Shown: piece after piece, positions 14,737 to 19,617 of the stretch
How positions within the stretch are numbered: the stretch's first letter is position 1
How the letters are laid out: each line of letters opens with the position of its first letter
Source: Bacteroidia bacterium
GTDB lineage: Bacteria; Bacteroidota; Bacteroidia; Flavobacteriales; Flavobacteriaceae
Assembly (NCBI GenBank): GCA_018679315.1
Contig: JAHHLF010000260.1
Span: 1 to 19,617 of the forward strand
Direction of reading: 5' to 3'
Length of the DNA: 19,617 nt
Position numbers and translations under genes: made by a program
Notes under the pieces: model-generated
What the model saw: only the letters and a program-made list of their open reading frames with translations
Told to the model about the DNA's origin: nothing
The model's database searches: none

Positions 14737-17700
14737 ATGGTATCGCGAATAATCTTATTCAGCATAAAGAATAAATTTCTCATCTTCTTTTTTGTCCTGG
14801 TATTGGTAAGCTTTGGGATCTTTTCCCTGACACGGATCAACATTGGAGCTGTTCCTGACATCACTAATAACCAGGTACAGATCATCACTACCTCCCGGAA
14901 TCTTTCTACACAGGAAATGGAACAATTCATCACTCTGCCAGTGGAATTGGAAATGTCTAACCTACCGGGCGTAGTAGAGATCCGGTCTATTTCCAAATTC
15001 GGATTATCGGTAGTGACAGTGGTCTTCCAGGATAATTTGGGCACCTATCTTCCCCGCCAATTGATCGCCGAGAAGATCCGTTCTGCACAGCAAAACATTC
15101 CGGAAGGCTTTGGAACACCTGAAATGGGACCCATCTCGACCGGACTTGGGGAGATCTATCAATATATCCTGGATGTGGAACCGGAATTCAAGGATAAATA
15201 CACGGCCACAGATCTCCGCACCATCCAGGACTGGATCGTAAAAAGACAGTTATCGGGAATTCCCGGAGTTGTGGAAGTCAACACCTGGGGTGGATCCCTC
15301 AAGCAATACGAAATTGCGATCAACACTGAAAAATTGCTGGCCATGGATATAAGTGTCAGTGAAGTAGTGGATGCGCTGGAATCCAATAACAGTGTATCCG
15401 GAGGCGGCTATATTGAAAAGGTGAATCAGGCCTATTTTGTCCGTGGTGAAGGCCTGGTGAATTCCTTGGCAGATATTGAGAACATCGTCATCAAGAATGT
15501 CGAAAATACTCCCATCTACATCAGGAATGTCGCTGAGGTGGGTTTTGGAAGTGCACCCAGATTTGGAGCCATTACAGGTAATGGTGAAGGGGAAAAAGTC
15601 CTGGGCCAGGTCATGATGCTGAAAAATTCAAACTCAAAGAAAGTCATTGAAGCAGTGAAGGCAAGAGTGGCTGAAATCTCAGGCTCACTCCCAGAAGGGG
15701 TCTATATCAATCCGTTTTTGGAACGCAGTGAATTAATCAACAAAACCACCTTGACCGTAACCGAAAACCTATTACTTGGATGCCTTATCGTGATCTTTGT
15801 TGTGGTATTGCTATTGGGGAATTTCCGTTCCGGACTGATCGTCGCCTCTATTATCCCGCTCAGTTTACTTTTTGCCATTGGCATGATGTACTTATTCCGA
15901 ATCGATGCCAACCTGATGAGCCTTGGGGCGATCGATTTTGGGATCATCATAGATGGGGCGGTGATCATCATTGAGTTCATCGCTTTTCATATCACCAGGG
16001 ATTCTTCCAAAATAGAAGGGCTTAGTCCTCCGGAGATCAAGGAATTCAAAAATGAGATGGCCTATAAAGGAACGTCCAAAATGATGAATTCTGCAGTCTT
16101 TGGACAGCTTATCATCCTGATGGTTTTCATTCCCGTCCTTGCCTTAAGCGGCGTGGAAGGAAAGATGTTCCGGCCTATGGCGCTGACCTTTAGCTTTGCC
16201 CTGATCGGGGCTATCATATTATGTTTTACCTACATACCCGTGATGGCATCTATCTATTTAAAACCGACAAAAGCCGCCAGGTTAAAAATTTCCGATACGC
16301 TTTTCCGGCATATTCAATCTGTCTACAGTCCGATGATCAACTGGGCACTTGAACGTAAAACCTGGGTGCTGGGCATTGCCGGGGTCTTCCTTTTGCTAGC
16401 ACTTTTTGTTTTTTCAAGGATGGGCGGGGAGTTTGTTCCAACCCTGGATGAAGGCGATTTTGTCATACAACCTATATTAAAAACAGGCACTTCCCTCAGC
16501 AAGACCATTGAGACCACTACTCAGATAGAAAATATCTTACTCGACCAGTTTTCAGAAGTAGACCAGGTGGTTACCCGCATCGGAGCGGCCGAGGTTCCTA
16601 CCGATCCCATGTCCATGGAAGAGACGGATGTGATCATCACCCTAAATCCCAAAAGAGAATGGGTCAATGCCAAAAGCAAAGATGAATTAGCCGATAAATT
16701 CAAAGATGCCCTGGCGGTCATCCCCGGCATGGGCGTCGAATTTACCCAGCCTATAGAAATGCGATTTAACGAGTTAATTACCGGAGTGCGGGCCGATATA
16801 GCCATTAAGATCTATGGAGAAGACCTCACTGTCCTTCGCACCAAAGCCGATGAGATCAGGGATCTCATTGAAGGGGTTGAAGGCGCAGCCGATATTACCG
16901 TTGAAAAAGTGGAAGGCCTGCCGCAGATGAATGTGGCATTCGACCGCTCCAAAGTGGCACGCTATGGGCTCAATATCAAGGAATTGAATGATCTTATATC
17001 TATGGCCTTTGCCGGTAAAACAGTCGGACAAGTTTTTGAAGGGGAGCGACGCTTTGATATGGTATTGCGATTAGATAAAGCACATCGAAGCGATCTGGAC
17101 GATATCAAAAATCTCTATGTCGATATCCCACAAGGTGGGAAAGTGCCGCTGGACGAATTAGCCACAATATCCTATAAAAAAGGAGCGGCCAAAATTTCCC
17201 GGGATAATACCCGAAGACGAATCGTAGTAGGTATCAATGTTCGAAACCGTGACCTCCAATCCGTTGTAGAAGAGGTGCGTTCTATGATCGATCCCAACAT
17301 ACAACTACCACCGGGTTACTCGATTGCGTACGGAGGGCAATTTGAAAACCTTCAGAGTGCCAAAGCCCGACTGGCGATAGCCGTACCCGTGGCCCTGCTG
17401 TTAATTTTCTTCTGGCTTTACATCGCATTTAAGTCGGTGAAAGAAGCCCTGATCATCTATTCTGCCATTCCGCTGGCCGCAGTTGGAGGCGTTTTCCTGC
17501 TTTGGATCCGGGATATGCCTTTTAGTATTTCAGCCGGCGTAGGTTTTATTGCCCTTTTTGGCATCGCTGTCCTGAATGGCATTGTCCTGATCGATCATTT
17601 TAAAGAATTGAGAACACAAGGATTTGACTCCATAGAAGCCCTGATCAAGCAAGGCACAAAAGATCGACTCCGTGCAGTATTGCTAACAGCTTCAGCCGCG

Positions 17701-19068
17701 GCTTTGGGCTTTCTGCCAATGGCAGTTTCTACCAATGTAGGCGCAGAGGTACAACGCCCATTGGCCACAGTGGTGATCGGGGGCTTGATCACGGCGACTC
17801 TGCTCACATTAATTGTTCTTCCTGTATTGTATTCCCTATTTCTGGGCGGACAGCTATCCTTATCAAAAGTCACTAAAAAGATGAAACAGCTTCCTGTTAT
17901 CTTCCTGGCATTGGCCTCGGGCATAGGGTATGCACAAGAAGGTCCAAAAGACCTCAACGCCTTACTAGACATAGCCTTGCAAAACAACCAAAACCTACGA
18001 GCTGCGGCATTAAAAGTGGAGGAGGCAGAGGCTCTCACCAGCTCGGCATTTGATTTTGATAAAACCAGTGTCTACTATGGCTATGATCAGAACAACCGGG
18101 CGATCAACAATGAACCTATTTCTGTTTTTGGGGTCCAACAGGACCTTAGATTTCCCACAGCATATTTTTCCAAAAGCAAGTTGATGCGGAAGGAAGCGGC
18201 TCTGCAACAAACTGCTTACCAACTTGAGGAGATGAAAGTGAAAAAAGCAGTTAGCTCGGCCTATTATTCCTATCTCACTGCAAGGGAAAAACAAACGATC
18301 TATGAACTTTTGCGAGACCTGTATTCCCAATTCGCCAAAGCTTCAGAACGCCGATACGAACTAGGGGAAACAAATCACCTGGAACGCATTACTGCGCGCT
18401 CCAAGAGTAAGCAAGTAAATCTGCAAGCAGAACAATCAATACTAGCAAGTCAGAATGCCTATTCAGGCTTGATGGCATTGATCCAGGCAGAAGATTCCCT
18501 AGTCATTTCAGAATTGGCTCCAGTTCGGTTAGCCCTGAATGAAGATGCCATTATGGGGTCTCCTGAGTTACAACTCATGCAGGATCAATACAGCGTTGCT
18601 GAACAGCAAGTCCGACTGGAACGGCAGCAACTCTTACCGGATATTAGCCTTGAATATTTCCAGGGGAGCAATGCTACTTTAAACGATAATTTATACGGAT
18701 ACCAGGTGGGCTTAAAATTTCCCATTTTGTTCAACAAGCAGGCATCGCGGATAAAAGCCAGCTCTATAGCCCTTGACCAGACCGATGCGTTTATTCGGGA
18801 TCGGCAAATACGGCTTCAAACGAAGTACAAGGAATTAATGAATCAGTATGACCGGTATAGCAAAGCCCTGGATTATTATGATGCCGAAGGGAAGGAGCTC
18901 GCTGAGGAGCTTTTGAAGACTACGGAGGCTTACTTTAAAAACGGGGAAATCGACTTCTTCCAGTATATCCAGAGCATAGAAAATGCTTATGGACTGAAAC
19001 TCGACCATCTGGAGCAATTAGACCGGTTTAACCAGACTGTTATCGCCCTTAATTATTTAACCTTTTAA
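14737..19068 (+). CDS. CzcA/CusA-type heavy-metal RND pump fused to a TolC/CzcC-like outer-membrane factor
   Basis: This 1443-residue fusion has two parts. Residues 1-1037 form a complete heavy-metal efflux RND transporter: TM1 at about 12-32, a first periplasmic domain, TM helices from about 345 with the proton-relay signature DFGIIIDGAVIIIE (Asp400, Asp406, Glu413, as in CzcA), a second periplasmic domain with PTDPMSMEETD, and a last helix ending near 1037. Residues 1049-1067 look like an internal signal peptide (MKQLPVIFLALASGIGYA, cleavage before Gln1067). Residues about 1070-1443 have the duplicated coiled-coil pattern of an outer-membrane efflux protein and end in NYLTF with a terminal Phe, typical of OM proteins. 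The pump uses proton flow to expel divalent or monovalent metal ions; which metal is not evident. The CzcB-type adaptor follows 10 bp later. Such fusions occur in Bacteroidota. Confidence 0.95.
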   Translation: MVSRIILFSIKNKFLIFFFVLVLVSFGIFSLTRINIGAVPDITNNQVQIITTSRNLSTQEMEQFITLPVELEMSNLPGVVEIRSISKFGLSVVTVVFQDNLGTYLPRQLIAEKIRSAQQNIPEGFGTPEMGPISTGLGEIYQYILDVEPEFKDKYTATDLRTIQDWIVKRQLSGIPGVVEVNTWGGSLKQYEIAINTEKLLAMDISVSEVVDALESNNSVSGGGYIEKVNQAYFVRGEGLVNSLADIENIVIKNVENTPIYIRNVAEVGFGSAPRFGAITGNGEGEKVLGQVMMLKNSNSKKVIEAVKARVAEISGSLPEGVYINPFLERSELINKTTLTVTENLLLGCLIVIFVVVLLLGNFRSGLIVASIIPLSLLFAIGMMYLFRIDANLMSLGAIDFGIIIDGAVIIIEFIAFHITRDSSKIEGLSPPEIKEFKNEMAYKGTSKMMNSAVFGQLIILMVFIPVLALSGVEGKMFRPMALTFSFALIGAIILCFTYIPVMASIYLKPTKAARLKISDTLFRHIQSVYSPMINWALERKTWVLGIAGVFLLLALFVFSRMGGEFVPTLDEGDFVIQPILKTGTSLSKTIETTTQIENILLDQFSEVDQVVTRIGAAEVPTDPMSMEETDVIITLNPKREWVNAKSKDELADKFKDALAVIPGMGVEFTQPIEMRFNELITGVRADIAIKIYGEDLTVLRTKADEIRDLIEGVEGAADITVEKVEGLPQMNVAFDRSKVARYGLNIKELNDLISMAFAGKTVGQVFEGERRFDMVLRLDKAHRSDLDDIKNLYVDIPQGGKVPLDELATISYKKGAAKISRDNTRRRIVVGINVRNRDLQSVVEEVRSMIDPNIQLPPGYSIAYGGQFENLQSAKARLAIAVPVALLLIFFWLYIAFKSVKEALIIYSAIPLAAVGGVFLLWIRDMPFSISAGVGFIALFGIAVLNGIVLIDHFKELRTQGFDSIEALIKQGTKDRLRAVLLTASAAALGFLPMAVSTNVGAEVQRPLATVVIGGLITATLLTLIVLPVLYSLFLGGQLSLSKVTKKMKQLPVIFLALASGIGYAQEGPKDLNALLDIALQNNQNLRAAALKVEEAEALTSSAFDFDKTSVYYGYDQNNRAINNEPISVFGVQQDLRFPTAYFSKSKLMRKEAALQQTAYQLEEMKVKKAVSSAYYSYLTAREKQTIYELLRDLYSQFAKASERRYELGETNHLERITARSKSKQVNLQAEQSILASQNAYSGLMALIQAEDSLVISELAPVRLALNEDAIMGSPELQLMQDQYSVAEQQVRLERQQLLPDISLEYFQGSNATLNDNLYGYQVGLKFPILFNKQASRIKASSIALDQTDAFIRDRQIRLQTKYKELMNQYDRYSKALDYYDAEGKELAEELLKTTEAYFKNGEIDFFQYIQSIENAYGLKLDHLEQLDRFNQTVIALNYLTF

Positions 19069-19078
19069 GATCAAACTC

Positions 19079-19617
19079 ATGAAACGATTGAGCTTTTATT
19101 CCCTTTTTATTTCAGCACTTATCCTTTTGTCTTTCGGATGTAAACGGCAGGATAAAAATGAAACAGAAAACAGCGATTCAGCACAGGATACCTCCATGGG
19201 CGTACGCATAACAACCGAACAGTTTACTGCCAACAATATGCAATTGGATACCATCTCTTTCAGGTCTGTGCCGCAAGCCATCACGGTATCGGGAAGGATC
19301 GATGTTCCCCCTCAGAGCGTGGCGTCGTTGTCGGCCATCCATGGCGGGTATATTAAGGATATCCCTTATTTAGAAGGTGATGCTGTGCGTAAAGGGCAAG
19401 CGCTGGTAACTATAGAAAATCCGGAATTCATAGAAATTCAGCAACAGTATTTAGAGACTTCAGAGCAATTAGGGTATTTAGAATCGGAGTATGAGCGGCA
19501 AGAGACTTTGATAAAGGAAAATATCACCTCTCAGAAAAACTACCTCAAGGCAGAAAGTGCATTTAAAAGCGCTGTGGCCCGATCCGAAGGCTTGAGGAAA
19601 CAACTCTTGATGCTATC
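19079..19617 (+). CDS. CzcB/CusB-type periplasmic adaptor (membrane fusion protein), partial
   Basis: This is the first 179 residues of an efflux adaptor, cut by the right edge. The N-terminus is a lipoprotein signal ending in LSFGC (Cys21), so the adaptor is anchored in the inner membrane by lipid. After a polar linker come the strand pattern QAITVSGRIDVPPQSVASLS, the half-lipoyl motif GGYIKDIPYLEGDAVRKGQALVTIENPEF, and the start of an alpha-helical hairpin (QQQYLETSEQLGYLESEYER) that would contact the outer-membrane factor. This order is typical of HlyD/CzcB-family proteins. It starts 10 bp after the pump gene, so the two are surely co-transcribed and form the tripartite system with the fused outer-membrane domain. 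Confidence 0.93.
   Translation, partial: MKRLSFYSLFISALILLSFGCKRQDKNETENSDSAQDTSMGVRITTEQFTANNMQLDTISFRSVPQAITVSGRIDVPPQSVASLSAIHGGYIKDIPYLEGDAVRKGQALVTIENPEFIEIQQQYLETSEQLGYLESEYERQETLIKENITSQKNYLKAESAFKSAVARSEGLRKQLLML

Noticed and set aside
1..19617. CRISPR arrays, tRNA or rRNA genes, insertion sequences, attachment sites
   Set aside because: I found no spaced direct repeats, cloverleaf-like segments, rRNA-like blocks, transposase motifs or terminal inverted repeats. The only large repeat is the pair of paralogous large-subunit genes.

Overview
The window looks like chromosomal DNA from a Bacteroidota, most likely a marine Flavobacteriaceae-type bacterium. Several things point that way: A-rich translation starts with little Shine-Dalgarno sequence; many Sec or lipoprotein signal peptides; a DUF5916 outer-membrane protein; molybdenum hydroxylase large subunits with a twin-arginine signal followed by a lipobox cysteine; and a CzcA-type metal pump fused to its TolC-like partner. 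No rRNA, tRNA, insertion sequence, CRISPR array or origin is visible. Coding density is high and no gene-free stretch exceeds about 210 bases.

Left block (1-9516, all minus strand). Read in the direction of transcription it runs: DUF5916 protein, serine hydrolase resembling esterase 713, small ABM-domain protein, small NTF2/DUF4440-like protein, type-B carboxylesterase, then after a 152-bp gap a [2Fe-2S] subunit and two tandem paralogous molybdopterin large subunits (isoquinoline 1-oxidoreductase IorA/IorB type). The last of these runs off the left edge. Every product except the iron-sulfur subunit carries an export signal, and that subunit can travel with its Tat-exported partner. The block therefore looks like an envelope-located catabolic set: ester hydrolysis followed by oxidation or hydroxylation of the released aldehyde or heteroaromatic. 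The substrate is not known.

Middle block (9717-14115, plus strand). An AraC-family regulator is divergent from the DUF5916 gene and is the obvious candidate to control the left block. Two adjacent perfect palindromes follow it. Next come a 50-codon ORF resembling an orphaned Tat signal peptide, a lipoprotein TIM-barrel sugar isomerase/epimerase, a 25-codon membrane-segment ORF, and a lipoprotein family 3 glycoside hydrolase with an EF-hand-like loop near its N-terminus. The two short ORFs may be remnants of genes lost from a sugar-utilisation operon.

Right block (14230-19617, plus strand). This is a heavy-metal resistance operon: a small exported histidine-rich protein, an intergenic hairpin, a 1443-residue CzcA/CusA-type RND pump whose C-terminal 395 residues form a TolC/CzcC-like outer-membrane factor behind an internal signal peptide, and the start of a lipoprotein CzcB/CusB-type adaptor cut by the right edge. 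Together these would make a proton-driven three-part efflux system across both membranes.
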